Counted from the stretch's first letter, positions 15,464-24,689 are shown. The stretch is DNA of 64,000 nucleotides from Flavobacterium branchiicola (GCF_018383905.1 NZ_JAGYWA010000001.1:453518-517517), one strand, 5' to 3'. The notes: generated by a model from the sequence alone, not told the origin. Program-made: numbers and translations.

Positions 15464-16114
15464 TTACTTCTCAAAAGCATAAACCAAAGTAAAAGTACCT
15501 TCAAAATTATCTGATTTTACTTCCTGATAATGTACATCAAAATCTTTTACCAAATTATCAAAATGAAGGCTAGCCTGAGTTTTACTTTCGTCTAAAGAGA
15601 AATCATTGACATTTATATGATCCTTAAAACTGATTCCTTTCTCATTTCTGATTTTAAAAATAGCTTCTTTAGCTCCCCAGATTACGGTAAGTTTTTTAAT
15701 GTATTCTTCTGTAAAATTTGGATCTAAATAACCCATTTCATAATCTGAAAATTTATCTGCAATTCTCTGAATTTTTTCGCGTTGCAATTCCATATCAATT
15801 CCAACAGTTTCATGACTTACTATTATAGCCGCAAAATGATACGAATGTGTTATTGAAATATAATTATGACAATCAAAATAAGGTTTTCCAAATTCATCAT
15901 AATGTAAATCCTTATCTTCAAATCCTAATTCCTGTATTAACATACGAACGCTCAAAAAAGCACGCTGATGCATTTGAGATTTCATTCCGTCAAGTCTCAA
16001 CTGTGTTTTTTCCTTCAAAACAACCTTATCCGATAGCTCTTCAAAAGATTCGGTTATTTCCCAAATTAAAATTTTAGTGTTTTCGTTGAATTGTATGGTT
16101 TGAAATAAAGGCAT
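15464..16114 (-). CDS. 4'-phosphopantetheinyl transferase (Sfp-type)
   Basis: Transfers the phosphopantetheine arm of CoA to a serine of acyl/peptidyl carrier proteins. At 216 residues it has the Sfp-like pseudo-dimeric size. Conserved pieces: FGKPYF and ISITHSYHFAAIIVS in the first half, GIDMELQ (Mg-binding) and WGAKEAIFKI (catalytic Glu/Lys) in the second. No carrier-protein or polyketide genes are nearby. It may be the general holo-ACP synthase of the cell or serve a flexirubin-type pathway elsewhere. Confidence 0.92.
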   Translation of the reverse strand: MPLFQTIQFNENTKILIWEITESFEELSDKVVLKEKTQLRLDGMKSQMHQRAFLSVRMLIQELGFEDKDLHYDEFGKPYFDCHNYISITHSYHFAAIIVSHETVGIDMELQREKIQRIADKFSDYEMGYLDPNFTEEYIKKLTVIWGAKEAIFKIRNEKGISFKDHINVNDFSLDESKTQASLHFDNLVKDFDVHYQEVKSDNFEGTFTLVYAFEK

Positions 16115-16167
16115 TTCTTTTTAATTGTAAATTATGAATGGTTAATTGTGAATTATTCCTTTTGAAT

Positions 16168-16298
16168 TTTAAACCATATAAGTGATATAAGGAAATATAA
16201 CTTTGGGTTAAAAACATGTATTAAGTAAATTTAAGCAATTCTCAGTAAATAGTAAAGAAACCTTTTTAAATGAACTTATATAACTTATATGGTTCAAA
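16168..16298. repeat. Long imperfect inverted repeat upstream of ahcY
   Basis: A 24-bp arm at 16168-16191 (TTTAAACCATATAAGTGATA and following) pairs with 16275-16298 at 22 of 24 positions. The loop is 83 nt. It fills the 313-bp gap 16115-16427, in which I see no ORF. It looks like an interspersed hairpin element rather than a terminator, because no T-run follows. Confidence 0.65.
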
Positions 16299-16386
16299 AA
16301 CGTTTTACAAACTAACATTCTAGAGATTAAGAAATTAAAGATTTCACAAATCTTACAGAAAATAGTAAAAATAAAAACCTATTACG

Positions 16387-16394
16387 TAAATTTG
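16387..16394 (+). promoter_or_regulatory. Putative -7 box for ahcY
   Basis: TAAATTTG matches TAnnTTTG and lies 33 bp before the ahcY ATG. No clear -33 element is visible. Confidence 0.5.
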
Positions 16395-16427
16395 CAAAAA
16401 TTTTACAATTATACAAATATACTATAA

Positions 16428-17744
16428 ATGAGTACTACAACTACGCCTTTTGTGGCTTTCAAAGTAAAAGACATTTCTCTTGCGGCTTGGGGAAGAAAAG
16501 AAATTGAACTAGCTGAAGCTGAAATGCCAGGTTTAATGGCGCTTCGTGCTGAATATAAAGACGAACAACCTTTAAAAGGTGCTCGTATCGCTGGATGTTT
16601 ACACATGACGATTCAAACTGCTGTTTTAATCGAAACTTTAATTGCTCTTGGTGCAGAAGTTACTTGGTCTTCTTGTAACATTTTCTCTACTCAGGATCAG
16701 GCTGCTGCTGCTATTGCTGCTGCAGGAATTCAGGTTTACGCTTGGAAAGGTCTTGACGAAGAGTCATTTGACTGGTGTATTGAGCAAACTTTATTCTTTG
16801 GTGAAGACAGAAAACCATTGAATATGATTCTTGATGATGGTGGAGATTTAACAAACATGGTTATTGATCGTTTCCCAGAATTGGTTCCTGGAATTAAAGG
16901 TCTTTCTGAAGAAACTACTACTGGTGTTCACAGACTTTACGAAAGAGTAAAAGCCGGAACTTTACCAATGCCTGCAATCAACATTAACGATTCTGTTACT
17001 AAATCTAAATTTGATAACAAATACGGTTGTAAAGAATCTGCTGTAGATGCTGTACGTCGTGCAACTGACTTAATGTTAGCTGGAAAAAGAGTTATCGTTT
17101 GTGGATATGGTGACGTTGGAAAAGGAACTGCTGCTTCTTTCAGAGGTGCTGGTTCTATTGTAACTGTTACTGAAATCGATCCAATTTGTGCTTTACAAGC
17201 TGCAATGGATGGTTATGAAGTTAAAAAATTAAATACTGTAATTGCAAATGCTGACATCATCATTACTACTACAGGAAATAAAGATATCGTTCTTGGAGAG
17301 CACTTCGAGCAAATGAAAGACAAAACTGTTGTTTGTAACATCGGACACTTTGATAACGAAATTGATATGGCTTGGTTAAACAAAAACCACGGTGCATCTA
17401 AAATCGAAATCAAACCACAAGTTGACAAATACAACATCGCTGGAAAAGATATCATCATTCTTGCTGAAGGTCGTTTAGTAAACCTTGGTTGTGCTACAGG
17501 TCACCCAAGTTTTGTGATGAGTAACTCATTTACAAACCAAACTTTAGCTCAAATCGAATTATGGAACAACAGCGCAGCTTACAACAATGACGTTTACATG
17601 TTACCAAAACATTTAGATGAAAAAGTTGCTGCTTTACACTTAGCTAAATTAGGTGTTGAACTTGAAGTTTTAAGAGAAGATCAAGCTGCTTACATTGGTG
17701 TAGAAGTTAAAGGTCCATTCAAACCAGAATACTACAGATATTAA
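16428..17744 (+). CDS. ahcY: Adenosylhomocysteinase
   Basis: NAD-dependent hydrolase that splits S-adenosylhomocysteine to adenosine and homocysteine, removing the inhibitory product of methyltransferases. At 438 residues it is of standard length. Seen: [61 protein letters not shown], the Rossmann loop [10 protein letters not shown], the GHFDNEIDM segment, and the C-terminal PFKPEYYRY that closes the neighbouring NAD site. Codon use is clean and A/T-rich, as in highly expressed genes. It appears monocistronic, with two terminators behind it. Confidence 0.98.
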   Translation: MSTTTTPFVAFKVKDISLAAWGRKEIELAEAEMPGLMALRAEYKDEQPLKGARIAGCLHMTIQTAVLIETLIALGAEVTWSSCNIFSTQDQAAAAIAAAGIQVYAWKGLDEESFDWCIEQTLFFGEDRKPLNMILDDGGDLTNMVIDRFPELVPGIKGLSEETTTGVHRLYERVKAGTLPMPAININDSVTKSKFDNKYGCKESAVDAVRRATDLMLAGKRVIVCGYGDVGKGTAASFRGAGSIVTVTEIDPICALQAAMDGYEVKKLNTVIANADIIITTTGNKDIVLGEHFEQMKDKTVVCNIGHFDNEIDMAWLNKNHGASKIEIKPQVDKYNIAGKDIIILAEGRLVNLGCATGHPSFVMSNSFTNQTLAQIELWNNSAAYNNDVYMLPKHLDEKVAALHLAKLGVELEVLREDQAAYIGVEVKGPFKPEYYRY

Positions 17745-17754
17745 TAAATTGTAG

Positions 17755-17783
17755 TCCCGATAGCAATCGGGATTAGATTTTTT
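17755..17783 (+). terminator. ahcY terminator
   Basis: TCCCGAT (17755-17761) pairs with ATCGGGA (17766-17772) and is followed by a T-rich tract. Confidence 0.75.
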
Positions 17784-17798
17784 AAATCATTATATATC

Positions 17799-17836
17799 AA
17801 ACCCGACAGGTTTTAAAACCTGTCGGGTTTTGTTTT
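17799..17836 (+). terminator. Second hairpin/terminator after ahcY
   Basis: AAACCCGACAGGTTTT followed at once by its reverse complement gives a perfect 32-bp palindrome (17799-17830), then a T-run. The CCCGACAGG core is a sequence I associate with dispersed hairpins in Flavobacteria, so it may be a repeat reused as a terminator. Confidence 0.7.
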
Positions 17837-17978
17837 TTATAACCTTTTCTAACAACAATGAATTATTTTCTAACAAGAAAAAAGATTTTTATCAAAAAAT
17901 ATGCTTTTTTAAGAATAACTGCTTAATTTTAAGAATTCAAATAAGTCATTATTTCTCAACTACATAAACACTGTACTC

Positions 17979-20297
17979 TTGAAAAAAACTTCTTATTTAT
18001 TCATCTTATTATTTTTATTGTGCCTTCCGCACTTTATTTTTTCTCAGGAAAAAAAACCTAAAGTTGTTTTAGTATTAAGCGGCGGCGGCGCAAAAGGAAT
18101 TGCTCATATTCCGCTTTTACAAAAACTCGATTCTTTACACATTGTTCCCGATCTTATTGTCGGAAATAGTATGGGCAGCATTATAGGTGGACTATATGCT
18201 ATGGGATATTCCGGAGATAGTATTGAAAGATTAACAAAAAAAATCAATTGGGATAAATTACTTGGCGGAGGACAGTCTTTAAAATCTGCAAGCGTTGAGG
18301 AAAAAAGAGAATTTCAAAGATACCTAATCGGAATAGGAATTAAAGACAAAAAGCTAAACAGCGTTGGCTCTTTATTAAATGATCAAAATCTACGAGAATA
18401 TCTCTCTGAATTGACTTACCCTGTATACAATGTTAAAAATTTTGACAGTTTACCAATACCCTTTAGAGCCATGGCAACTGATCTTGTCGAAGGAAAAGAG
18501 GTAATTTTAAGCAGAGGCAATTTGGCTTACGCCATGAGAGCCAGTATGTCACTCCCGGCAATTTTTAAACCAATGGCTTATGAAAAAACAGTATTAGTCG
18601 ATGGAGGGGTGTTGAATAATTTCCCAACCGATGTTGCCAAACAAATGGGCGCTGATATTATTATTGGCAGTGACGTTGGGGGCGGAATGGAACCAATGGA
18701 CAAACTGAATAATCTTGTTACTATACTGACCCAAACCAGTATGTTCCCGAGCAACTTAAAGAATCCTGAAAACCGAAAACTTTGCACGATATTAGTAGAC
18801 CATATGCCAAACTTACGTTTTTCTACTGCAGATTTTGCAAATAGCGACGCAATCTACGAAGATGGTAAAATTGCAACAAACGAAAATCTTCCTGCATTAA
18901 TCGCCTTATCAGAAAAATTAAAAGGGTTTCCTCAACGAATTCATAAATTACCCGAAATGCCAAATGAATTTATTCTGGACACCATTGTTTACAAAAAAAT
19001 CAGTCCCGAAAACCTTCCTTTGGTAGTCGGAAGAACCAATCTTAAAACACATGTAAAATATACTTCCAAAGATTTATTAGCAGGAATCAACAGAGCAATG
19101 GGTACCAATCTTTTCGATGAGATTACATACAATTATTTCATCAAAGATGGCGACAAATTAGGCATCAACTTAATTGGACATGAACGAGCCAAAAACCAAC
19201 TAAACACATCCATACATTATGACACTTACAGAGGTGTCGGAATAATTTTCAACTACACCGCAAGAAATGTTCTCGCCGTTGCCTCACGCCTTCTTGTAAC
19301 AGTAGACATAGCAGAACAGCCAAAAGCAAGAATCAATTTTCAGAAAAACTTTGGAAAAAACAGAGACTGGTGGTGGGCATCAGAACTTTATGGAGCCTTT
19401 TTAAGACAAGAAATTTATATCAACGGAAAAGCTTCAGACAATATTCTATATAACTCTTTTGAGTTCAATAACGAGGTAAACCGAAACTTAAATTCACTCA
19501 AAAGCTATTTTGGTTATGGTATCAACTATCACTACACCAATTTAAAACCAAAATTCGACCGGGAATACAATCCTAACTCCATCAACATTACAAACTACTC
19601 CTTTAATAATATCGAATTAAACCTCCACTACTCCTTCAATAATATGGATAAGGTTTTCTTTGCCCAAGAAGGAACAATTTTAAAAGCAAATGTTAGCCGA
19701 TCAGTACTAACAGATTTGAGCATTTCTTTCAACGACCCGAGTATAACAAGCATAGATGGATCTACCAATGGTTATACAAAATTTGGTTTTAGTTTTGAAA
19801 GAAGAGCACCCATAAAAAAGAAAATTACAGGAATTATTGGATTTGATTCTTATTTCATTTTTCAGGATAAACTCAAAGATAGTCAGATCTCCTTTACGGA
19901 ATTTGGTTACGCAGGAAAATACTTTTTCGGAGGAATTATCCCAAGCTCTGGCAGCGATCGACTTCCATTTCCAGGTCTAAATGAAGACGAACTCAACGTT
20001 ACACAATTTCTGGGCGTTAGACTTGCCTCTCAAATAAATCTAATGGGAAAAATTTATCTGACTCCACATTTTAATATTGCAACTGTTGGTTTCGATACCT
20101 TTGACGACTATATCAAAAATGTATTTAGTCCAAAAGGAAATTGGGATGAAAACATCGAACCCAGCCTCGTAATGTCCGGCGGAGCTTCCATTTCTTATCA
20201 ATCCATTTTAGGTCCAATAAATTTTGATACTTCCTGGATCAATAATATCGACAAAGTAAGACTGTTTTTTAGTGTCGGACTGTCATTTAATCCTTAA
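17979..20297 (+). CDS. Patatin-like phospholipase with C-terminal outer-membrane barrel
   Basis: A 772-residue exported protein: signal peptide to about residue 23, then a patatin domain (29-220) with oxyanion loop SGGGAKG (34-40), nucleophile Ser64 in GNSMG, and catalytic Asp208 in DGG. A POTRA-like linker and a C-terminal Omp85-type barrel (about 400-772) follow. This matches the type Vd autotransporter layout, where the lipase is carried by its own barrel. The predicted start is a TTG at 17979: the encoded signal peptide begins exactly there and no in-frame ATG is nearby. It probably acts on lipids at the outer membrane. Confidence 0.88.
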   Translation: MKKTSYLFILLFLLCLPHFIFSQEKKPKVVLVLSGGGAKGIAHIPLLQKLDSLHIVPDLIVGNSMGSIIGGLYAMGYSGDSIERLTKKINWDKLLGGGQSLKSASVEEKREFQRYLIGIGIKDKKLNSVGSLLNDQNLREYLSELTYPVYNVKNFDSLPIPFRAMATDLVEGKEVILSRGNLAYAMRASMSLPAIFKPMAYEKTVLVDGGVLNNFPTDVAKQMGADIIIGSDVGGGMEPMDKLNNLVTILTQTSMFPSNLKNPENRKLCTILVDHMPNLRFSTADFANSDAIYEDGKIATNENLPALIALSEKLKGFPQRIHKLPEMPNEFILDTIVYKKISPENLPLVVGRTNLKTHVKYTSKDLLAGINRAMGTNLFDEITYNYFIKDGDKLGINLIGHERAKNQLNTSIHYDTYRGVGIIFNYTARNVLAVASRLLVTVDIAEQPKARINFQKNFGKNRDWWWASELYGAFLRQEIYINGKASDNILYNSFEFNNEVNRNLNSLKSYFGYGINYHYTNLKPKFDREYNPNSINITNYSFNNIELNLHYSFNNMDKVFFAQEGTILKANVSRSVLTDLSISFNDPSITSIDGSTNGYTKFGFSFERRAPIKKKITGIIGFDSYFIFQDKLKDSQISFTEFGYAGKYFFGGIIPSSGSDRLPFPGLNEDELNVTQFLGVRLASQINLMGKIYLTPHFNIATVGFDTFDDYIKNVFSPKGNWDENIEPSLVMSGGASISYQSILGPINFDTSWINNIDKVRLFFSVGLSFNP

Positions 20298-20314
20298 ATA
20301 AAATTAATCTGGGC

Positions 20315-20445
20315 GTGCCACCATCCCGATAAGAGGGCAAATTACCATGCACATATACGCCCTCTTGTCGGGATGCTGTCGGGCTATACGCACTGCTTCG
20401 GCAGATTGCTCCTATCCCTCACGCTCACGTAAACCAAGAACGAAT
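20315..20445. repeat. Interspersed repeat remnant with near-perfect hairpin
   Basis: The 214-bp gap after the patatin gene holds an inverted repeat: 20322-20338 with 20359-20375, 16 of 17 positions paired, core CCCGATAAGAGGGC. It sits in a relatively G+C-rich block with fragments GGGCGTGCCAC, CGGGCTATACGC and CCCTCACGC, typical of dispersed repeats in Flavobacterium genomes. No coding potential is seen. Confidence 0.65.
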
Positions 20446-20486
20446 TAAATTAACTAGATCTTTACAGTTTTATAAGTTTATAACTT

Positions 20487-20494
20487 TAAATTTG
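20487..20494 (+). promoter_or_regulatory. Putative -7 box for the gene at 20512
   Basis: TAAATTTG matches TAnnTTTG, 17 bp before the ATG at 20512. A second box-like element is not seen. Confidence 0.45.
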
Positions 20495-20511
20495 GAATAT
20501 AAACTCATAAA

Positions 20512-20850
20512 ATGATTGAAGAAAATAACGCGCAAATAGCATTCAAATTAAACGCTGAATTAATAGAAAATATTAACGCTCGGGATTTTGAAAATTTAAA
20601 GAACAAATTCAGAATTAATACTGCTATTTTTGAAGAAATCAAAGAAGAGTTATCTGAGTATTTTAGAAGCGAAGATTTCCCAAAATTAAAAATCCTTGAA
20701 ACCAATTTTAGCCTCTTTAAATATGATTCTATCGAAGGATTCGGAATTGAGGCAAAAATTTTCACTTTAGACAATAAAGAAACCGAACTAACACTACACA
20801 CCGAATTCTGCAATAATAGCTTAAACTTTAAGTTAATTGAAGTAATGTAA
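20512..20850 (+). CDS. Hypothetical protein, 112 residues
   Basis: Not recognised. The protein is acidic, soluble and alternates helix-like and strand-like segments (FKLNAELIENINARDFENLKNK, then KILETNFSLFKYDSIEGFGIEAKIFTLDNKETELTLHTEF). No signal peptide or membrane segment. It is followed after 29 bp by the small zinc-ribbon-like gene on the same strand, so they may be one unit. An overlapping 102-residue frame on the other strand has poor composition and no promoter, and I treat it as a shadow. Confidence 0.65.
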   Translation: MIEENNAQIAFKLNAELIENINARDFENLKNKFRINTAIFEEIKEELSEYFRSEDFPKLKILETNFSLFKYDSIEGFGIEAKIFTLDNKETELTLHTEFCNNSLNFKLIEVM

Positions 20851-20879
20851 AAACACTTTTAAAATTCAAAATATAAAAA

Positions 20880-21164
20880 ATGATCGAAGAAATTTTATGT
20901 GACAAACACGGCTCAAAAGAAATGTCTTTCTCCTGTATTCACATTGCAATGGCACTAGACGAAAAAAAGAAAGTTGGTTTTTACTATTCAGAAGCCGAAG
21001 AAGACCTTCCGCAAATTGCCTGGTGCGGAGCATGCGAACAATACCTTTTGGATAATGGGGAAGAATGGACACAAACTTTTCAAACTCTGGCGGATTTCCA
21101 AATGTTATGTGCCGATTGTTTTGAAGAAGCAAAAAGTAACGAAATAGAAGCTCATCTCAGATAA
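20880..21164 (+). CDS. Small Cys/His-rich protein, probable zinc binder
   Basis: A 94-residue acidic cytoplasmic protein with paired metal-ligand motifs: C7-x2-H10, C19 with H21, CGAC at 49-52 and CADC at 77-80. That is enough for one or two structural zinc sites. No named family is recognised. Start ATG at 20880 is the first in frame after the preceding gene. It lies between two small uncharacterised genes on the same strand, 10 bp before the next start, suggesting co-transcription. Confidence 0.7.
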   Translation: MIEEILCDKHGSKEMSFSCIHIAMALDEKKKVGFYYSEAEEDLPQIAWCGACEQYLLDNGEEWTQTFQTLADFQMLCADCFEEAKSNEIEAHLR

Positions 21165-21174
21165 ATATTATTTC

Positions 21175-22254
21175 ATGAAAAAGATTTTCATTCTTTTTAT
21201 ATTTCTTATTCTAAATAACTCAGCAATTGCTCAAAACAACGATATCTGGATTTCATTTCCAGATAAAGACACAACGCACATTGGTTTTAAAGATAAAAAT
21301 GGGGTAATTAAAATCGAACCAAAATTTATGGGCTTTACAATTGCTCATAAATTTGAAAATATCATTGCCGTTTCCGAAGAAAAAAACAACTCATGGGAAA
21401 GCTATTACTTAACTAAACAAGGAAAAATAGTAGGACGTGACAGCATGTATGTTTTTGACAACGGTCCCGATTGTGAAAATGAAGGTTTTATAAGATTTCG
21501 TGATCCAAAAACCGATAAAATGGGAATGTTTAATGGCGATGGAAAAATCGTTATTCCTATAGAATACAGCAATTTAACCAAAGTGATAAATGGGATTTTC
21601 ATAGGTTTAAAAGATGCTAAAAAAGAAATAGATGGCGAACATTTCTTCTGGACTGGCGGAAATGAATTTCTTATCGACACTAATAATAAAATCTTAATTG
21701 AAAATTTCGCTTATAGTGATCATCTGAATTTTTATTCTCTGGAAAAATCAGCAACTCCCAATAAAGATGAAACAAGAGAAAATTTTCTTGGAGTTGATGG
21801 TCAATATTATTCTTTTATCAATTACGAAAAAGAATTTAAACATTGGCTTAAAAATACTTTCCTGAAAGATTTATCAAAAGCCAGCTTAGAGAAACATTCT
21901 TTTGATAAAATCACGTATTGGAAAGAACCAGACGGCTGGATAAATTCTCCAAAAGCTAAGTTCATCCATCAGAATTACAATCTTTTGAAACTGAAATTAC
22001 AGCAATTAAATTCTCCAAAAACCGATTATTTTATTTCTTCAGACGGCTTAAATCAATTCATTTATGAGTCTGATGAATATGATATTTATTTCAACAATTG
22101 TCGCGAATCAAAAGATTGGATGTATCCTACAATGGATATTGTAATAAATCCAAAAAACAAAACTGATTTTGGACAAGATCATTTCGAATTTTTAAGAACC
22201 GAAAATGGTTATAAATTAATTAGCATTTCGCTTAAGAAAGACAATCTGAAATAA
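21175..22254 (+). CDS. Exported WG-repeat-like protein
   Basis: A 359-residue protein with a signal peptide (about 1-19, cleavage after AIAQ). It has at least two WG-type beta-hairpin repeats: GFKDKNGVIKIEPKF near residue 37 and GMFNGDGKIVIPIEY near residue 117. A C-terminal half with no recognised domain follows. WG-repeat proteins are common and mostly uncharacterised in Bacteroidetes. Likely periplasmic or surface; function unknown. Confidence 0.7.
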   Translation: MKKIFILFIFLILNNSAIAQNNDIWISFPDKDTTHIGFKDKNGVIKIEPKFMGFTIAHKFENIIAVSEEKNNSWESYYLTKQGKIVGRDSMYVFDNGPDCENEGFIRFRDPKTDKMGMFNGDGKIVIPIEYSNLTKVINGIFIGLKDAKKEIDGEHFFWTGGNEFLIDTNNKILIENFAYSDHLNFYSLEKSATPNKDETRENFLGVDGQYYSFINYEKEFKHWLKNTFLKDLSKASLEKHSFDKITYWKEPDGWINSPKAKFIHQNYNLLKLKLQQLNSPKTDYFISSDGLNQFIYESDEYDIYFNNCRESKDWMYPTMDIVINPKNKTDFGQDHFEFLRTENGYKLISISLKKDNLK

Positions 22255-22273
22255 TTCATTTAGCTTTAAAGTT

Positions 22274-22281
22274 TATCTTTG
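22274..22281 (+). promoter_or_regulatory. Putative -7 box for the SMR transporter gene
   Basis: TATCTTTG matches TAnnTTTG and ends 14 bp before the ATG at 22296, so the leader would be very short. Confidence 0.45.
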
Positions 22282-22295
22282 TAAAAAAGCGAATC

Positions 22296-22628
22296 ATGAA
22301 GAACTTTCTTTTTCTATTTATTGCAATTATCTTCGAAATTATTGCTACTTCGGCATTAAAAAAATCTGAAGAATTCACCAAATTGCTTCCAAGCATAATT
22401 ACCGTTATAGGATATTGTGGTGCTTTTTATTGTTTAAGTTTTGCCATTAGAACGATTCCGGTTGGTTTTGCCTATGCCATCTGGTCTGGAGTCGGCATTG
22501 TTTTAATAACAATAGTTGGAGCCGTTTTCTTCAAAGAAATCCCTGATTTACCTGCAATTATCGGATTAGCATTAATTATTCTTGGTGTTATTGTAATCAA
22601 TGTTTTTTCTAAAACTGTGGCGCATTAG
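22296..22628 (+). CDS. SMR-family multidrug efflux transporter
   Basis: A 110-residue, four-helix small multidrug resistance protein. The membrane-embedded Glu14 that binds protons and cationic drugs is present (FEIIATSALKKSEEF), as is the mid-protein YAIWSGVGIVLITIVG motif with the conserved Trp. It works as an inner-membrane antiparallel dimer that exports cations with proton antiport, with either drug or guanidinium specificity. It probably has its own promoter. Confidence 0.92.
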   Translation: MKNFLFLFIAIIFEIIATSALKKSEEFTKLLPSIITVIGYCGAFYCLSFAIRTIPVGFAYAIWSGVGIVLITIVGAVFFKEIPDLPAIIGLALIILGVIVINVFSKTVAH

Positions 22629-22701
22629 ATCATTCATCTTTATTATGATAGTATCAAATGATACTATCACGCATCAAATACAACTATAAATCAGCACATT
22701 A

Positions 22702-23163
22702 ATGATCTTCAAAAAAGCCACAATTTCAGATTTAGAAGAAATGCAGCAATTGTTTGTCGAAACCATTCAATCGGTTTGTAAAAACGATTATAATCCAAAA
22801 CAAATTGAAGCCTGGATTTATGGCGTACACAATACAGAACGCTGGATTGAGGTTATTGAAACACAATTTGTTTTATTGGCTATTATTGAAAATCAAATTG
22901 TAGGTTTCGGAACTTTGAAAGATGGAAATTATATTGATTTTTTCTACATTCATAAAGACTTTCAGAGACAAGGAATTGCTGATAAAATCCTAAGCGAATT
23001 AGAACTTGAAGCAAAAAAGCATAACTCAAAAATCATCACTTCGGATATCAGTATTACCGCAAAGCCTTATTTCGAAAAGAAAGGTTTTATTGTAAAAGCG
23101 GAGCAAAAAAATATTCGCTTAAACGTCGAACTGATTAATTACAAAATGGAGAAAGAATTATAG
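22702..23163 (+). CDS. GNAT-family N-acetyltransferase
   Basis: A 153-residue acetyl-CoA-dependent transferase of the YafP/PhnO type. It shows IDFFYIHKDFQRQGIADKIL (the acetyl-CoA binding motif A) near residue 77 and ITSDISITAKPYFEKKGF in the C-terminal half. Substrate unknown. The last ~60 bp of the gene are part of the downstream 187-bp tandem repeat, whose later copies carry degenerate copies of the gene end. Confidence 0.88.
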   Translation: MIFKKATISDLEEMQQLFVETIQSVCKNDYNPKQIEAWIYGVHNTERWIEVIETQFVLLAIIENQIVGFGTLKDGNYIDFFYIHKDFQRQGIADKILSELELEAKKHNSKIITSDISITAKPYFEKKGFIVKAEQKNIRLNVELINYKMEKEL

Positions 23164-23712
23164 TAAATTTATATTTCTCGCAAAGTCGCAGAGACGCAAA
23201 GTTTAATTTTAAGTTTTCCAATCTTTGCGGTCCTTGAACTTCGCTCAGAAACAATATTATGAATAAACTTTGCGACTTCGCGACTTTGAGAGCAAAAAAC
23301 ATTCGCCTAAATGTCAATTGATTAATTACAAAATAGAGAAAGAATTATAGTAAATTTATATTTCTCGTAAAGTCGCAGAGACGCAAAATTTAATTTTAAG
23401 CTTTCCAATCTTTGCGGTCCTTGAACTTCGCTCAGAAACAATATTATGAATAAACTTTGCGACTTCGCGACTTTGCGAGCAAAAAACATTCGCCAAAATG
23501 TCAATTGATTAATTACAAAATAGAGAAAGAATTATAGTAAATTTATATTTCTTGCAAAGTCGCAGAGACGCAAAGTTTAATTTTAAGTTTTCCAATCTTT
23601 GCGGTCCTTGAACTTCGCTCAGAAACAATATTATGAATAAACTTTGCGCCTTCGCGACTTTGCGAGCAAAAAACATTCGCCTAAATATCAATTGATTAAT
23701 TACAAAATGGAG
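23101..23712. repeat. Three-copy 187-bp tandem repeat including the GNAT gene end
   Basis: Copies start at 23101, 23290 and 23477 with a partial fourth at 23664. The spacing is 189, 187 and 187 bp, and the last two full copies differ by only a few bases. Each unit contains GATTAATTACAAAAT-GAGAA from the end of the GNAT gene, plus an inverted repeat built on CTCGCAAAGTCGC (23177-23201 with 23268-23292). This fills most of the 673-bp gap to the Ada-like gene. The minus-strand 60-codon frames in each copy are not credible genes. Confidence 0.92.
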
Positions 23713-23836
23713 AAGAAACTAGTTTAAATAGTTTCGAATTAAGAACATGAAACTTGAAACCTGAAACAAAATCATTTCCGCAAGTTTCAGATTTTATACC
23801 TGCAAAAACCAATCGATCTTTGTATTATAAAATAGA

Positions 23837-24685
23837 ATGAAGATGAACACACAGGAAAACATCAATTATAATCGCATAGCCGAAGCTATAGATTATATCA
23901 AAGCTAACTTTAAAGAACAACCCAATCTTGATGAGGTTGCTGAAAAAGTGCATATGAGTCCGTTTCACTTTCAACGGCTTTTTAGCGAATGGGCAGGTAC
24001 AAGTCCGAAGAAGTTTTTACAATATACAAGCATCGAGCATGCTAAGAAACTACTCAAAGAAAATCAGGCAACCATTTCTGAAACTGCTTACGAAACCGGG
24101 CTTTCTGGCACAAGCCGGCTGCATGATTTATTTGTAAATATCGAAGGAATGACGCCTGCCGAATATAAAAATGGCGGAAAAAATCTCGAAATAAATTATA
24201 GTTTTGCCGAAAGTCCGTTTGGAAATATAATTGTAGCTTCAACTCAAAAAGGAATTTGTTTTATGGCTTTCGCCGAAGATGAAACCACTGGATTTATGGC
24301 GCTGCAAGATAAATTTCCAAATGCTCAGTTTTCACGAAAACTCGATTTGACACAGCAAAATGCCTTGTTTATTTTCCAAAATGACTGGAGCAAATTATCT
24401 GAAATAAAACTGCATTTAAAAGGAACCGATTTCCAGCTAAAAGTTTGGGAAACTTTGCTTAAAATCCCAATGGGACAGCTTTCTACTTATGGAACTATTG
24501 CACATCAAATTCAGAAACCAAATGCATCGCGAGCAGTTGGAACAGCGATTGGAAGTAATCCTGTTGCATTCTTAATTCCGTGTCATCGCGTGATTCAATC
24601 TTCAGGAACATTTGGCGGTTATATGTGGGGAAACACTAGAAAAACAGCGATTATCGGCTGGGAAGGCGCACAAATAAATCCATAA
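23837..24685 (+). CDS. AraC-MGMT fusion: Ada-like protein without the zinc domain
   Basis: A 282-residue alkylation-response protein. An AraC-type double helix-turn-helix (13-112; LDEVAEKVHMSPFHFQRLFSEWAG) is followed by an O6-methylguanine-DNA methyltransferase domain (about 125-280) with active-site Cys249 in IPCHRV. E. coli Ada has an N-terminal zinc-binding phosphotriester-repair domain before these two. Here that domain is absent, and a separate small gene 0.9 kb downstream encodes an Ada-type zinc protein. It leads a probable DNA-repair cluster. How alkylation would activate it without the zinc domain is open. Confidence 0.93.
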   Translation: MKMNTQENINYNRIAEAIDYIKANFKEQPNLDEVAEKVHMSPFHFQRLFSEWAGTSPKKFLQYTSIEHAKKLLKENQATISETAYETGLSGTSRLHDLFVNIEGMTPAEYKNGGKNLEINYSFAESPFGNIIVASTQKGICFMAFAEDETTGFMALQDKFPNAQFSRKLDLTQQNALFIFQNDWSKLSEIKLHLKGTDFQLKVWETLLKIPMGQLSTYGTIAHQIQKPNASRAVGTAIGSNPVAFLIPCHRVIQSSGTFGGYMWGNTRKTAIIGWEGAQINP

Positions 24686-24689
24686 ATAG

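Noticed and set aside
16300..16427. Possible S-adenosylhomocysteine riboswitch before ahcY
   Set aside because: I cannot find the conserved SAH aptamer core, and that class is not known to me from Bacteroidetes. Only a -7 box and A/T-rich DNA are visible.
20505..20813. 102-codon frame on the minus strand opposite the gene at 20512
   Set aside because: Low-complexity Ser/Leu/Ile composition, exact antisense of a better frame with a promoter box, and no homology I recognise.
23135..23691. Three near-identical 60-codon frames on the minus strand, one per repeat unit
   Set aside because: They exist only because each 187-bp unit lacks stops in that frame. They overlap the GNAT gene end, have no promoter or start context, and their periodicity equals the repeat.
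23101..23712. Possible CRISPR array
   Set aside because: The unit is 187 bp with no unique spacers; whole units repeat and no cas genes are present.
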